DNA of 64,000 nucleotides from Lentisphaeria bacterium (GTDB lineage Bacteria > Verrucomicrobiota > Lentisphaeria > Victivallales > Victivallaceae), in NCBI GenBank assembly GCA_900768515.1, contig CAAGDG010000142.1, forward strand, positions 1 through 64,000, given 5' to 3'. Under the pieces are notes generated by a model, which saw only the letters and a program-made list of their open reading frames with translations, was not told where the DNA came from and ran no database searches. The position numbers and the translations under genes are program-made. Below, one piece after another: positions 16,981 to 26,475 of the stretch. The stretch's first letter is position 1, and each line of letters opens with the position of its first letter.

Positions 16981-17986
16981 GTTTGATCCGGGGATCGGCC
17001 GCGAGGTAGAGCAGATCCGAAATCAGAATGCCGGCCAGCGTCAACATTCCGGCAAAGGCGAAGAGCGCCATCTGCAGCGGATAGTCCCGGCTCGACAACG
17101 CCAGCAGCGAGAGCGATCCCATCCCCGGAATATTGAAGATGTACTCGACCAGGACGCTTCCCGCGACCAGCGATGGAAGCAGTCCGCCGAAAAGGGTGAT
17201 CAGCGTGATCAGAGCGTTGCGAAAGGCGTGTTTCCAGATGATCGCCGATTCCGGAACCCCCTTGGCCCGCGCGGTCCGGATGTAATCGGAGTGAATCACT
17301 TCCAGCATGCTGCCGCGGGCGTAGCGCGACAACCCCGCGAATCCGCCGTAGGCGAGGCAGAAGATCGGCAGCGTGTAACAGCGCAGAATCTCCAGCTGAT
17401 AACGCCAGGTGGACATCGGTTCGGAATCGGCGCCGGTCACCCCCTTCAGCGGGAAAACCGGCCAGGTGCCGCCTTCGGCCAGCGTCGACTGCAGCAGCAG
17501 TCCGACCCACATGACCGGCAGCGAATAGAGCAGAAAAAGGATGAAGGCCGACCCCCGGTCGAACCAGCCGTCGGCATGGACCGCCGCATAAACGCCGAGC
17601 GGTATCGCGCACAGATAGGTCACCACCACCGCCCAGAAGTTCAAACTGACCGTGACCGGCAGCCGGGCCAGAATCAGATCGGTGACCGGACGGCCGGGAT
17701 CGACCGCGGCCGAGGTTCCGAAGTCGCCGCGCAGAACCACGTCGGCAAGCCAGCAGCCGAATCCCACCAGAACCGGCCGGTCGAGGTGGAGTTTCTCCCG
17801 CATCGAATTGTTCCGAACCAGCGCCCCCTTTGAAGCGTCGAGCGCGCTGCCGGCGGCATCGCTGCCGAACATGCTGCTCCTGGTCGGATCCCCCGGAGCC
17901 AGCCGCAGCAGCACATAGCTGACCAGAAGAATCACAAAAAGGGTGAACACCGCCAGCAGCAGCCGTTTGATCAGATAACGCGCCAT
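16973..17986 (-). CDS. DppB/YejB-type peptide ABC transporter permease, orphan
   Basis: 337 residues. Integral inner-membrane permease of the oligopeptide/nickel family: an N-terminal TM segment (YLIKRLLLAVFTLFVILLVSY), the large periplasmic loop and five further TM segments. The coupling helix region reads YIRTARAKGVPESAIIWKHA (EAA motif). Partner permease, ATPases and binding protein, normally adjacent, are absent. It is the last gene of a minus-strand unit with lolC/E, lolD and an MFS gene, and its end overlaps the convergent gene by 8 bp. Confidence 0.9.
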   Translation of the reverse strand: MARYLIKRLLLAVFTLFVILLVSYVLLRLAPGDPTRSSMFGSDAAGSALDASKGALVRNNSMREKLHLDRPVLVGFGCWLADVVLRGDFGTSAAVDPGRPVTDLILARLPVTVSLNFWAVVVTYLCAIPLGVYAAVHADGWFDRGSAFILFLLYSLPVMWVGLLLQSTLAEGGTWPVFPLKGVTGADSEPMSTWRYQLEILRCYTLPIFCLAYGGFAGLSRYARGSMLEVIHSDYIRTARAKGVPESAIIWKHAFRNALITLITLFGGLLPSLVAGSVLVEYIFNIPGMGSLSLLALSSRDYPLQMALFAFAGMLTLAGILISDLLYLAADPRIKLT

Positions 17987-17993
17987 GTGAAGT

Positions 17994-19265
17994 TCACTCC
18001 CCCTTTCCCGCCGTTTTCCCTTCCGGTGGAATGTTCACCCGGCTCAGCAGCCAGCCGCCGGCGAGGAAGGGTATCGCCAGCAGCAGAATTCCGTACTCGG
18101 AACGGCCGGAATATTTGACCGCGATTCCGACCAGCACCGGTCCCAGAACCGTCGTGAACTTTCCGAAAATGTTGTAAAAACCGAAAAACTCCGACGAGCG
18201 CTCCCGCGGAATCAGCCGGCTGAACAGCGAGCGGCTCAGCGACTGGATCCCCCCCTGCGAAGTGCCGATCAGGAACGCCGCCACCAGAAACACCGTCAGC
18301 TTCTGGCGCGGGTCCGGCAGAAGCGGAAGCATCCCCACCAGAAGCGAGATCGTCAGGTAGACTCCGATCGCCGCGTAAATCAGCTTCCGGGCCGGAATCC
18401 GCCGGGAGAGCCGGCCGTAGAGAATGGTGAAGGGACAGCCGATCAGCTGCAGCGCCAGAATGGTTCCGAGCAGCCACTCCGGCGTGATGCCGATTCCGAG
18501 GCTGATCGGAGTCGCCGCCATGAAGATGGTGCCGACCCCGTCAATGTACAGGAAGTAGGCGATCAGAAAGATCACCGCGTTGCGGTAGTTTCCGATCTCC
18601 CGGGCGGTGGCGGCAAGGCGGCGGAACCCGTCCAGCAGTCCGACCCGGACGCCGGGCACGCGGCGGCGTTCCCGCACATTCCGGAAGAGCGGCACCGAGA
18701 GGGCGCACCACCAGAGCGCCGCCAGCACGAACGCCCCTTTCATCCCGGTCAGCGGCCGATCCCGAAGCAGAAACATCCCGGCCAGCGCGACCACAAACGG
18801 AATCATCCCGCCGACATATCCCCAGGCGTAGGCGGCGCTGGAGAGCCGGTGATAGGCGCCCCGGGGAGCGACGTCCACCAGCAGCGAATCGTAAAAGGAG
18901 TTGGCTCCCATGTAGGCGACCAGTCCGATGAAATAGAGTGCGAGCACCGGCCAGACATCCCCCGGCCCGGCAAGGCAGAATCCGAGCGTCGCCGCCGCCC
19001 CGACCGTCAAAAAGAACCCGAGGTACCGTTTGCGCCCGCCCCGGGCGTCGGCGATCGCGCCCAGCCACGGAGCGAGCACTCCCGCCGCCAGTCCCGCAAT
19101 GCTGGCGGCGTAGAGCAGCATGCTGGTGGCCCGGCCGCCGTCGACCACGTCCGCCGAAATCGCCAGGAAAAACATCGGAGCGAACACCGTCCGCACAATC
19201 AGAGCGAATGCGGCATTCGCCATGTCGTAGAGGATCCAGGCGGATTGTGCGCGAGTGAGCTTCAT
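17994..19265 (-). CDS. UMF1-family MFS transporter (Atg22-like)
   Basis: 423 residues with about 12 predicted TM segments. The N-terminus SAWILYDMANAAFALIV is characteristic of UMF1/Atg22-like major facilitators; a conserved block follows (LLVDVAPRGAYHRLSSAAYA) and FLIGTSQGGIQSLSRSLFSR lies in the second half. Substrates are not established in bacteria; yeast Atg22 exports amino acids from the vacuole. It starts 12 bp after lolD and its stop is 7 bp before the permease gene. Confidence 0.9.
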   Translation of the reverse strand: MKLTRAQSAWILYDMANAAFALIVRTVFAPMFFLAISADVVDGGRATSMLLYAASIAGLAAGVLAPWLGAIADARGGRKRYLGFFLTVGAAATLGFCLAGPGDVWPVLALYFIGLVAYMGANSFYDSLLVDVAPRGAYHRLSSAAYAWGYVGGMIPFVVALAGMFLLRDRPLTGMKGAFVLAALWWCALSVPLFRNVRERRRVPGVRVGLLDGFRRLAATAREIGNYRNAVIFLIAYFLYIDGVGTIFMAATPISLGIGITPEWLLGTILALQLIGCPFTILYGRLSRRIPARKLIYAAIGVYLTISLLVGMLPLLPDPRQKLTVFLVAAFLIGTSQGGIQSLSRSLFSRLIPRERSSEFFGFYNIFGKFTTVLGPVLVGIAVKYSGRSEYGILLLAIPFLAGGWLLSRVNIPPEGKTAGKGE

Positions 19266-19277
19266 GATCGTCGCTCC

Positions 19278-19970
19278 TCAGCTCTCGTGCAGCTTGCCGT
19301 CTTCCAACTGCGCGACCCGGTCCGCAAAGCCGGCGATCCCGGAATTATGGGTGATCATCACGATGGAGCGCCCGGGATGCTCGGAACGCAACTCCCGGAA
19401 CAGCTCCAGAATCTCCGCCCCGGTCCGGGAGTCCAGATTTCCGGTCGGTTCGTCCGCCAGCAGCAGTTCCGGATCGTTGATCAGCGCCCGCGCGATCGCG
19501 ACCCGCTGCTGCTCGCCCCCGGAGAGTTCGGCGGGACGGTGCCGGAGCCGCCCGGAGAGTCCGACCCGGTCGAGCAGCGCCGCCGCCCGGTCCCGGGCCG
19601 CGTTCTTTCCGATCCCCTGCAGCCGGGCGGCGAGCACCACATTCTCCAGCACCGAGAGTTCCGCCAGCAGGTGATACGCCTGGAATACGAAGCCCAGTTT
19701 CCGCCCCCGGAAGGCCGCCGCCCGGAAACGGGAGAGTCGGACGATCTCGACACCGTCCACCAGGATCGAACCCGCGTCCGGTTTCTCCAGCGCCCCGATC
19801 AGGTGGAGCAGCGTCGTCTTGCCGCTGCCGGAGGCCCCCAGCAGACACGCCCACTCGCCGCGCCGGACCTTCCAATCCACTCCCCGGAGCACCTCGAGAC
19901 GCACCCGTCCCACCTGGTAGGTCCGGGTCACGCCCGCAAGTTCGAGAATGTATTCACCGCGATCATTCAT
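19278..19970 (-). CDS. lolD: Lipoprotein-release ABC transporter ATPase LolD
   Basis: 230 residues. It powers release of outer-membrane lipoproteins from the inner membrane by LolC/E. Walker A is GASGSGKTTLLHLIG, the Q loop follows, the signature is LSGGEQQRVAIARALI and Walker B is ELLLADEPTGNLD. MacB-type ATPases are similar, but the partner here is LolC/E-like. The start overlaps the lolC/E stop by 8 bp. Confidence 0.93.
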   Translation of the reverse strand: MNDRGEYILELAGVTRTYQVGRVRLEVLRGVDWKVRRGEWACLLGASGSGKTTLLHLIGALEKPDAGSILVDGVEIVRLSRFRAAAFRGRKLGFVFQAYHLLAELSVLENVVLAARLQGIGKNAARDRAAALLDRVGLSGRLRHRPAELSGGEQQRVAIARALINDPELLLADEPTGNLDSRTGAEILELFRELRSEHPGRSIVMITHNSGIAGFADRVAQLEDGKLHES

Positions 19971-21231
19971 AACGCAACGCCTTTGCCGGATCCAGCCGGG
20001 CCGCCCGGAGCGCGGGCAGCAGCGCCCCTGCCGTGCACAGCAGCACCGACGCCGCCACCACCAGCAGCACGTCCCCCGGGACGATGTGGCAGGGCAGTCC
20101 GTTGAAATAGTAGAATTGCGGCGGGAACAGCTCCACGCCGAGCACCTGCGATGAGAACGTCAGAATCTGGTTGCGGTAGTGAAGCACCAGGAAGCCGAGC
20201 GAGGTCCCGCAGACACTGCCGATCACCCCGGCCAGCAGCCCCTGGAAGACGAAGACCAGCGTGACGCAGCCATCCCCCGCGCCGAGCGCTTTGAGAATGC
20301 CGATCTCCCGGGTCTTCTGGTAGACCGAGGTGATCAGGGTGTTGGTGATGCTGAACGCCGCCACCAGCACGATGAAGATCAGCAGAAAAAACATCACCGT
20401 CTTCTCGGTGGCGAGCACGTCGAGCATCTGCCGGTTGTGCTCCTCCCAGGTGATGAGCCGGAACGCCGCCGGGAGCGCATTGCTGATCTTCCCGACCAGC
20501 TCCTTCTGATCGAAGGGGTCCGGTCCCCAGCCGAAGACGCTGGTCGCCGCCCCGAACGGAAGCCCCAGCAGTTCGGCCGCGTCGTCGGCCCCCAGAAACA
20601 GCACCGTGTTGTCAAAGGGATAGTGCCCGAGCGAATAGATCCCCGTCACCCGGAACTCCGCCGGCAGATAGGCGGAGGCGTCCTCATTGATGCCGATTCC
20701 GCCGTCCGGCTTGAAATCGACCAGCTTGGTCAGCCGTTCGGGAGAATGGAGCAGAATCCGGTCACCGACCCGGACGCCCCAGCGCTGCGCCATCCAGTTG
20801 CTGATCACGACCTCGCCCTTTTCGAGAGAGAGCTTCCCGGCCTGCAGAAACTTCTCCAGATCGAGATGCTTCCGCAGCTCCTCCACATCTGCGCCGAGCA
20901 CCATCACCGAGGGATCGAGCCTGCGGCCGTACTGCACCATCACCGGCGCCTGAATCACCGGAGCGGCACTGCCGCCCGCCGCCTCGATCGCCCGGACCGC
21001 GATTCCGGGACGGGAGATGGCGCCACCGTAACTGCTGACCACCTGATAATGAGCCTGCGTCTCGATCAGCTTCTCCTTCATCAGATCGATGAACCCGGTC
21101 ATCACCGCCTGGACGATCATCAGAACCGCGACACCGAGCGTGACGCCGAGGATGCTCGAAAGCGTGATCAGCGACACCGCGTTCCGCTGCGGTTTCAGGT
21201 AGCGGAACGCCAGGAACAATTCGACTCTCAT
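19963..21231 (-). CDS. lolC: Lipoprotein-releasing system permease (LolC/LolE family)
   Basis: 422 residues. The N-terminus MRVELFLAFRYLKPQRNAVS precedes TM1 (SSILGVTLGVAVLMIVQAVMTG), then a periplasmic domain (about 50-270) and three C-terminal TM segments with REIGILKALGAGDGCVTLVFV, the FtsX/MacB coupling region. A single permease gene suggests a LolF-type homodimer or a partner elsewhere. The chosen ATG (21231) matches the family start, although the frame is open further upstream. Confidence 0.92.
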   Translation of the reverse strand: MRVELFLAFRYLKPQRNAVSLITLSSILGVTLGVAVLMIVQAVMTGFIDLMKEKLIETQAHYQVVSSYGGAISRPGIAVRAIEAAGGSAAPVIQAPVMVQYGRRLDPSVMVLGADVEELRKHLDLEKFLQAGKLSLEKGEVVISNWMAQRWGVRVGDRILLHSPERLTKLVDFKPDGGIGINEDASAYLPAEFRVTGIYSLGHYPFDNTVLFLGADDAAELLGLPFGAATSVFGWGPDPFDQKELVGKISNALPAAFRLITWEEHNRQMLDVLATEKTVMFFLLIFIVLVAAFSITNTLITSVYQKTREIGILKALGAGDGCVTLVFVFQGLLAGVIGSVCGTSLGFLVLHYRNQILTFSSQVLGVELFPPQFYYFNGLPCHIVPGDVLLVVAASVLLCTAGALLPALRAARLDPAKALRYE

Positions 21232-21314
21232 AAACCTTGTCCGATTCCCGCCGGTTGCATTTTCCGAAACTCCCGCCGGAGAGCGCCGCAATTCCCACGG
21301 CACCGGCATTCGGT

Positions 21315-21342
21315 AATATAGCATCGCCGGATTCAAACGCAA
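21315..21342 (-). promoter_or_regulatory. Promoter of the lolC-lolD-MFS-permease unit
   Basis: On the minus strand: TTGCGT (21342-21337), a 16 bp spacer and TATATT (21320-21315), about 84 bp before the lolC/E start. Confidence 0.55.
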
Positions 21343-21515
21343 CCGGAAGAAATGAAAAAAATACTCCGCGGTCTGTCGATCGGTGCGGAATTCTAATCTT
21401 CCCCTAACCAAATGCAAACAATCGAGGCGTATCTTATACGGCAAATCCCCGGGACAGGGTCGCGGAACCGGTTTGCCCGGGGGATTTCCAAATTGCAACC
21501 AACAGGAGCATGAAG

Positions 21516-22553
21516 ATGAAATTGTTGTGGAATTCTCTCGCCGCGCTCGCACTCGCCCTGCCCCTGGGTGCCGCGGAACTCTCCGTCAACGGGGCTGGAG
21601 CCTCGTTCCCCGCCCCGGTCTACCGGGTCTGGACTTACAACTACGGGAAATCGACCGGTGGAAAAGTCGAAATCAATTATCAGAGCAGCGGTTCCGGCGC
21701 CGGCATCAATCAGGTCAAGGACGGGACCGTCGACTTCGGCGGTTCCGACAACCCGCTGACGCAGCAGGAACTTGAGGAAGCCGGACTCTGCCAGTTCCCG
21801 ATGCTGACCGGCGGCGTGGTGGTGATCGTCAACCTGCCGGGCGTGAAGAACGGAGCGCTCAAGCTCGACCAGGCGGCACTTGCCGACCTCTTTCTCGGCA
21901 AGATCACCATGTGGAACGACGAACGGATCCGGGCGCTGAATCCCGAACTCAAACTGCCGCGGCTCAAAGTCACCGTGGTCCGCCGTTCCGACAGTTCGGG
22001 AACCAGTTTCATCTTCACCAACTACCTCTCCCGGATCTCGAAGGAGTGGGAGGAGAAAGTCGGATGCGGCCCCGCCGTCAACTGGCCGGTCGGAATCGGC
22101 GGCCAGAAAAATCCCGGCGTCTGCAACAACGTCGCCAGAATCCGCGGTGCGATCGGATACACCGAATACACCTACGCGGTCGAAACCAGGCTGCCGATGG
22201 CGATCCTCAAAAACCGGGCCGGCAAGTTTGTGGCGCCGACTCCCGACACCTTCAAAGCCTCCGCCGCCAACGCCGACTGGGAGAACGCGCCCGCGTTCCA
22301 CATGGTGCTGACCGATCAGCCCGGCGACAACAGCTGGCCGATCACCGGACTGACCTACATCCTGGTACGCCGCAACCTCTCCGACGCGGCCAAGGCCACG
22401 GCGATGTTCCGTTACTTCGACTGGTGCTACACCGCCGGGGCGACTTCCGCGGCGAAGCTCAACTACGTGCCGCTGACCGGACCGGTGCTCGACAAGATCC
22501 GCGCAAGCTGGAAACAGCAGGTCAAAGTCGACGGCAAACCGCTCACTTTCTGA
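21516..22553 (+). CDS. pstS: Phosphate ABC transporter substrate-binding protein PstS
   Basis: 345 residues. It binds phosphate in the periplasm for PstCAB. A signal peptide (MKLLWNSLAALALALPLGAA) precedes LSVNGAGASFPAPVYRVW, the conserved PstS start; FGGSDNPLTQQEL and RRSDSSGTSFIFTNYL are ligand-contact segments. ATG 21516 lies 7 bases after AGGAG; the ATG 6 bases upstream is too close to it. No Pho box was recognised in the 284 bp upstream and no good -35 box is seen, consistent with activator dependence. Confidence 0.96.
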   Translation: MKLLWNSLAALALALPLGAAELSVNGAGASFPAPVYRVWTYNYGKSTGGKVEINYQSSGSGAGINQVKDGTVDFGGSDNPLTQQELEEAGLCQFPMLTGGVVVIVNLPGVKNGALKLDQAALADLFLGKITMWNDERIRALNPELKLPRLKVTVVRRSDSSGTSFIFTNYLSRISKEWEEKVGCGPAVNWPVGIGGQKNPGVCNNVARIRGAIGYTEYTYAVETRLPMAILKNRAGKFVAPTPDTFKASAANADWENAPAFHMVLTDQPGDNSWPITGLTYILVRRNLSDAAKATAMFRYFDWCYTAGATSAAKLNYVPLTGPVLDKIRASWKQQVKVDGKPLTF

Positions 22554-22575
22554 GGAAACAGACGGGGCAAACGCC

Positions 22576-23511
22576 ATGACTCTGCCACTTTACCTTCCGG
22601 GTTCCCGGGTCGACCGGATCTTCCGGATCACCGCCCTGCTCTCGGCGCTGCTGATTCCGGCGGTGCTGATCGCATTCCTGGTCCAGCTGGGGCTGGGCTC
22701 GGCCCCGGCCTGGCGGGAGTTCGGAATCGGATTCCTCTTCGGAACCGACTGGGATCCGGTGGCCGACCGTTACGGCGCGCTACCGGCGATTGTCGGGACG
22801 TTGCTCACAACCGCGATCGCGCTTCTGATCTCGATTCCGCCGGCCTTCGTGACGGCGCTTTTCCTGGTGGACGCGCCTCCGGCCGTCGGCGCGGTGCTGA
22901 GCCAGGCGCTCGATCTGCTGGCCGCGATTCCGAGCGTGATCTACGGAATGTGGGGACTGTTCGTGCTGGTTCCGCTGATGCAGGATCATGTACAGCCCTT
23001 CCTCTCCGAAACCCTCGGGCTGGGCCGGATTCCCTTCTTCGGGGAGTACGGGAACGGATTCGGATTCCTGACCGCCTCGCTGATCCTCGGGCTGATGATT
23101 CTGCCCTATATGTCGGCGGTCATGCGCAACGTCTTCAAAATGACGCCGGGAATGCTCCGGGAATCCGCCTACGGCGTCGGCTGCACCCGCTGGGAAACCG
23201 CCCGCGACATCGTGATGCGGTATGGCGTCCGCGGGCTGCTGGGCGGCATTTTCATCGGACTCGGACGTGCCCTCGGAGAGACCATGGCGGTGCTCTTCGT
23301 GATCGGCAACGTCTCCATGCTGCCCGACTCCCTCTACGCCGGCGGCACCACCATCGCCGCGACGCTGGCCAACAACTTCGCCGAGGCGGACGGCATTCTG
23401 CGCGCGGTTCTCTTCGCACTTGGACTGGTGCTGCTGACCATGTCGCTGGGAGTGCAGGTGCTGGCGCAGTACTATCTGGTGCTGACCAGTGCAAAGAGAG
23501 GAGAAAGATAA
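22576..23511 (+). CDS. pstC: Phosphate ABC transporter permease PstC
   Basis: 311 residues. Inner-membrane permease with six TM segments; FGIGFLFGTDWDPVADRYGA is typical of PstC, and the coupling region reads LRESAYGVGCTRWETARDIV, followed by GRALGETMAVLFVIGN. It starts 22 bp after pstS and its stop is one base before the pstA start. Confidence 0.95.
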   Translation: MTLPLYLPGSRVDRIFRITALLSALLIPAVLIAFLVQLGLGSAPAWREFGIGFLFGTDWDPVADRYGALPAIVGTLLTTAIALLISIPPAFVTALFLVDAPPAVGAVLSQALDLLAAIPSVIYGMWGLFVLVPLMQDHVQPFLSETLGLGRIPFFGEYGNGFGFLTASLILGLMILPYMSAVMRNVFKMTPGMLRESAYGVGCTRWETARDIVMRYGVRGLLGGIFIGLGRALGETMAVLFVIGNVSMLPDSLYAGGTTIAATLANNFAEADGILRAVLFALGLVLLTMSLGVQVLAQYYLVLTSAKRGER

Positions 23512-23512
23512 G

Positions 23513-24406
23513 ATGACCGACGCCATTTCCACCTCCCGGACCGCGCCCCTGAAGCGGCGGGGACTCTTCCGGCGCAAACTGGTCGACCGGATCGTCCGGA
23601 TTCTGTCGGCGGCCGCGCTTCTGATCGCGCTCGGCGGGATGCTCTGGATTCTCTGGACCGTGCTGGCACGGGGGGCGGCCGTGATCAGCTGGGAGTTTCT
23701 GACCGAGCCCTCCAAACCCTACGGCGCCCCCGCTTCCGGCATCGCCAACGCGATTCTGGGAACTCTGGCGATCACCGGCGGCGCGGCCCTGATCGGGATT
23801 CCGCCGGCGCTGCTCGGCGGCGTCTACCTCGCGGAGTTTGGCAAGGGGACCCGGACCGGCGAAGTGATCCGCTTTTCCGCCAATGTGATGATGGGGATGC
23901 CCTCGGTGGTGGTCGGACTCTTCGTCTACGCGCTGCTGGTGGTGGCCACCGGCGGCTTCTCCGGTTTTGCCGGATCGGTGGCGCTGGCGATTCTGATGTT
24001 TCCGGTCGTACTGCGCACCACCGAGGACATGCTTCTGATGGTGCCGGACGCGCTCCGGGAGTCGGCCCTGGCGCTCGGCTGCAGCCGGACCCGCACCGCG
24101 ATCACGGTCGTCTGCCGCTCCGCCCGTTCCGGACTGCTGACCGGAATCCTGCTGGCGGTCGCCCGGGTCAGCGGAGAGACGGCGCCCCTGCTCTTCACCG
24201 CGCTCTGGAGCGACGCCTGGCCGAAAAACTACTTCACCGGGCCGACCGCCAATCTGCCGGTGCTGATCACCGAATATTCGACCAACTCGCCGTTCGAGGA
24301 GCAGCACGCCGCCGGCTGGGGCGCGGCCCTGATCGTCACGCTGATGGTGCTGGCGCTGAATGTCGCCACCCGGATCATCTTCAAGGAGAAACACCATGCC
24401 CGATGA
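23513..24406 (+). CDS. pstA: Phosphate ABC transporter permease PstA
   Basis: 297 residues, six TM segments. It pairs with PstC. The PstA features [40 protein letters not shown] and [17 protein letters not shown] are present. ATG 23513 follows GGAGAAAG and lies one base after the pstC stop. The 3' end overlaps pstB by 11 bp. Confidence 0.95.
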   Translation: MTDAISTSRTAPLKRRGLFRRKLVDRIVRILSAAALLIALGGMLWILWTVLARGAAVISWEFLTEPSKPYGAPASGIANAILGTLAITGGAALIGIPPALLGGVYLAEFGKGTRTGEVIRFSANVMMGMPSVVVGLFVYALLVVATGGFSGFAGSVALAILMFPVVLRTTEDMLLMVPDALRESALALGCSRTRTAITVVCRSARSGLLTGILLAVARVSGETAPLLFTALWSDAWPKNYFTGPTANLPVLITEYSTNSPFEEQHAAGWGAALIVTLMVLALNVATRIIFKEKHHAR

Positions 24407-25178
24407 AAAAGAGACTCCGGCGGAAGTCAAGATTTCCGTCCGCCATTTGAACTTCTTCTATGCGAAGAACCATCAGGCGCTGTTCGACAACTCGCTGGAC
24501 ATTCCGGCAAACCGGATCACCGCGGTGATCGGCCCTTCCGGCTGCGGCAAGTCCACCCACCTGCGGGTCTACAACCGGATCTTCGAACTCTACCGCGGCC
24601 AGCGCGCCGAAGGCGAGGTCCGGATCGACGGCAGAAACATCCTCGATCCCGGGGTCGACGTGCTCGAACTGCGCCGCAGGGTCGGAATGATCTTCCAGAA
24701 GCCGACGCCGTTTCCGATGTCGGTCTTCGACAACGTCGCCTACCCGATGCGGCTGCACTTCAAGCTCGGCCGCCGGGAAATCGCAGACCGGGTCGAAGAG
24801 GCGCTCCGCGGCGCTTCGCTCTGGGACGAGGTCAAGGACAAGCTCCGGCAGAGCGGACTCGCCCTCTCCGGCGGCCAGCAGCAGCGGCTCTGCATCGCCC
24901 GCGCGGTCGCCGCCGAACCGGAGATCCTGCTGATGGATGAACCGACCAGCGCGGTCGATCCGGTCGCCACGCTGAAAATCGAGGAGCTGATCCTCCAGCT
25001 GCGGAGCCGCTTCACCGTGGTGATCGTGACCCACAACATGCAACAGGCGTCGCGGATCAGCGATTACACCGCATTCTTTTACAAAGGCCGGATCGTCGAA
25101 TACGACCGGACCGGAAAGATTTTCACCAACCCGTCCAATCCGAAGACCGAGGAGTACATCACCGGACGCTTCGGATGA
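24396..25178 (+). CDS. pstB: Phosphate ABC transporter ATPase PstB
   Basis: 260 residues. Walker A is [12 protein letters not shown] (His where Phe or Leu is usual), the signature is [16 protein letters not shown] and Walker B is [13 protein letters not shown]. The N-terminal [20 protein letters not shown] is typical of PstB. It starts within the end of pstA, showing tight coupling. phoU follows after 82 bp. Confidence 0.96.
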   Translation: MPDEKETPAEVKISVRHLNFFYAKNHQALFDNSLDIPANRITAVIGPSGCGKSTHLRVYNRIFELYRGQRAEGEVRIDGRNILDPGVDVLELRRRVGMIFQKPTPFPMSVFDNVAYPMRLHFKLGRREIADRVEEALRGASLWDEVKDKLRQSGLALSGGQQQRLCIARAVAAEPEILLMDEPTSAVDPVATLKIEELILQLRSRFTVVIVTHNMQQASRISDYTAFFYKGRIVEYDRTGKIFTNPSNPKTEEYITGRFG

Positions 25179-25260
25179 GGAGCGATCCCCGCGGCGGCGG
25201 AAATCCGGAACCCGCGCCGAACAGGAAGAACCCTCCGGGAAATGAGAGGAGCGCCACAAC

Positions 25261-25935
25261 ATGAGAGAACATCTGGAACGGGAAATTTCCCGGCTGAAAC
25301 GGCAGGTCGGATCCCTGGCCGCCGCCGTCGAAAACGCGGTAGCCCAGGCGGTGCAGGCCGCCGGCGAGGGCAACTCCGAACTCGCAGCCGCCGTGATCGA
25401 ACGGGACAATCTGATCGACCACAATGAAATCATTCTGGAAGAGGAGTGCCTCAAAATTCTGGCACTGCACCAACCGGTCGCAGGCGACCTGCGCTACATC
25501 ATCACCTTCCTTAAAGTCAACGGGGAGCTGGAACGGATCGGCGATCTTGCGGTCAACATCGCCAAATGCGCGATGGAGCTGGCCGCCCTCCGTGAGGAAC
25601 CACCGGAAGGGATCGACTTCCGTGTGCTGACGACCCGCGTCCGGGAGATGCTGAAACGGGCGCTGGACGCGCTGCTCACCCGCAACTGCCTTGAGGCGAA
25701 CGAAGCGCTCAAGATGGACGAGGAGGTCGACCGGATGAACCGGGAAAACTTCGAAACCATCACCGGATTGATCCGGAAATATCCGCGGTTCGCCTCCAGC
25801 TATGTGCATACGCTGTTCATCAGCCGTCACCTGGAGCGGATCGGGGACTGCACGACCAACATCTGCGAGGACGTGGTCTACCTTGAACTGGGAAAGATTG
25901 TCCGTCACGGCGGACTGGAACGTCCGGAAGCGTAA
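25261..25935 (+). CDS. phoU: Phosphate-specific transport regulator PhoU
   Basis: 224 residues, all-helical with two PhoU repeats; metal-binding motifs ERIGDLAVNIAK and ERIGDCTTNICEDVVY. PhoU links the Pst transporter to the PhoR/PhoB signalling pair and restrains phosphate uptake. phoB and phoR are not in this window. A Shine-Dalgarno-like GAGAGGAG precedes ATG 25261. Confidence 0.95.
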   Translation: MREHLEREISRLKRQVGSLAAAVENAVAQAVQAAGEGNSELAAAVIERDNLIDHNEIILEEECLKILALHQPVAGDLRYIITFLKVNGELERIGDLAVNIAKCAMELAALREEPPEGIDFRVLTTRVREMLKRALDALLTRNCLEANEALKMDEEVDRMNRENFETITGLIRKYPRFASSYVHTLFISRHLERIGDCTTNICEDVVYLELGKIVRHGGLERPEA

Positions 25936-25963
25936 AAATATGATGTTTTTTTTCGATTCCGAT

Positions 25964-25991
25964 TTGCATTTTCCGAAGCTCCGCCTATATT
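25964..25991 (+). promoter_or_regulatory. Promoter of tRNA-Glu
   Basis: TTGCAT (25964-25969), a 16 bp spacer and TATATT (25986-25991), ending 18 bp before the mature tRNA. The -10 context TATATTAAAGG is identical to that of the rpsP promoter. Confidence 0.65.
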
Positions 25992-26009
25992 AAAGGCCAT
26001 GTAACGGAC

Positions 26010-26085
26010 GTCCCTATCGTCTAGAGGCCTAGGACACCGGGTTTTCATCCCGGCAACTCGGGTTCGAATCCCGATGGGGATGCCA
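26010..26085 (+). tRNA. tRNA-Glu (anticodon UUC)
   Basis: A 76-base cloverleaf with encoded CCA (26083-26085). The D arm is close to E. coli tRNA-Glu (ATCGTCTAGAGGCCTAGGAC). The anticodon stem CCGGG/CCCGG encloses TTTTCAT with TTC at 26044-26046. The T arm is CTCGGGTTCGAATCCCGA. The acceptor stem carries G-U wobbles at 1-72 and 6-67. It is the only RNA gene recognised in the window. Confidence 0.97.
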
Positions 26086-26134
26086 TTTTTGCAAAAGCGG
26101 CGGACTCGGGTGGAGTTCGTCCTTGAAACAGAAG

Positions 26135-26167
26135 CGGGACAATCCATCGGATTGCTCCGTTTTTTTT
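26135..26167 (+). terminator. Terminator after tRNA-Glu
   Basis: CGGGACAATCC (26135-26145) pairs with GGATTGCTCCG (26149-26159), with a small internal mismatch, followed by eight T (26160-26167). Confidence 0.75.
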
Positions 26168-26294
26168 GTGTCCGTGTGCCGCCGGGTCCGTTTCTCCTCC
26201 GCCGAGACCCGATCCTCCCCCGCCGAAGGTTCTCCTTTTTATCAAATTATTTTTCGTGCAGAATAAAAATATCCATAAAAAAAATTCTTTTCAG

Positions 26295-26323
26295 TTGACT
26301 TTTCAAAAAAAGCAATTTATTAT
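26295..26323 (+). promoter_or_regulatory. Promoter of the giant surface-protein gene
   Basis: TTGACT (26295-26300), a 17 bp spacer and TATTAT (26318-26323), in a locally AT-rich stretch. The leader is roughly 145 nt to ATG 26476. The rest of the 390 bp gap after tRNA-Glu holds only the tRNA terminator and a small ORF. Confidence 0.65.
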
Positions 26324-26372
26324 TATGGGTGGAATAGTGTGTCCATAAAACAGAACATAGAAAGGAAATATA

Positions 26373-26471
26373 TTGAAAAAGTCTGTCGGACCGGGGGGGA
26401 AGAACCCTTCGCGCGATCCGAATGCTCCGTTCCGGAATGTTTCATTGATAATTCAACATACAGCAAGGTGA
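26373..26471 (+). CDS. Possible 32-residue leader ORF before the giant gene
   Basis: TTG 26373 lies after AAAGGA (26361-26366) and starts MKKSVGPGGKNPSRDPNAPF; the TGA at 26469-26471 ends 4 bases before the ATG of the giant gene. The frame differs from the giant gene, so it is not a missing signal peptide. It could couple translation or be chance. Confidence 0.25.
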   Translation: MKKSVGPGGKNPSRDPNAPFRNVSLIIQHTAR

Positions 26472-26475
26472 ATCC

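Noticed and set aside
21232..21515. Pho box upstream of pstS
   Set aside because: No repeated CTGTCAT- or TTAACA-like units could be seen; the region holds only the lolC promoter and the pstS SD.
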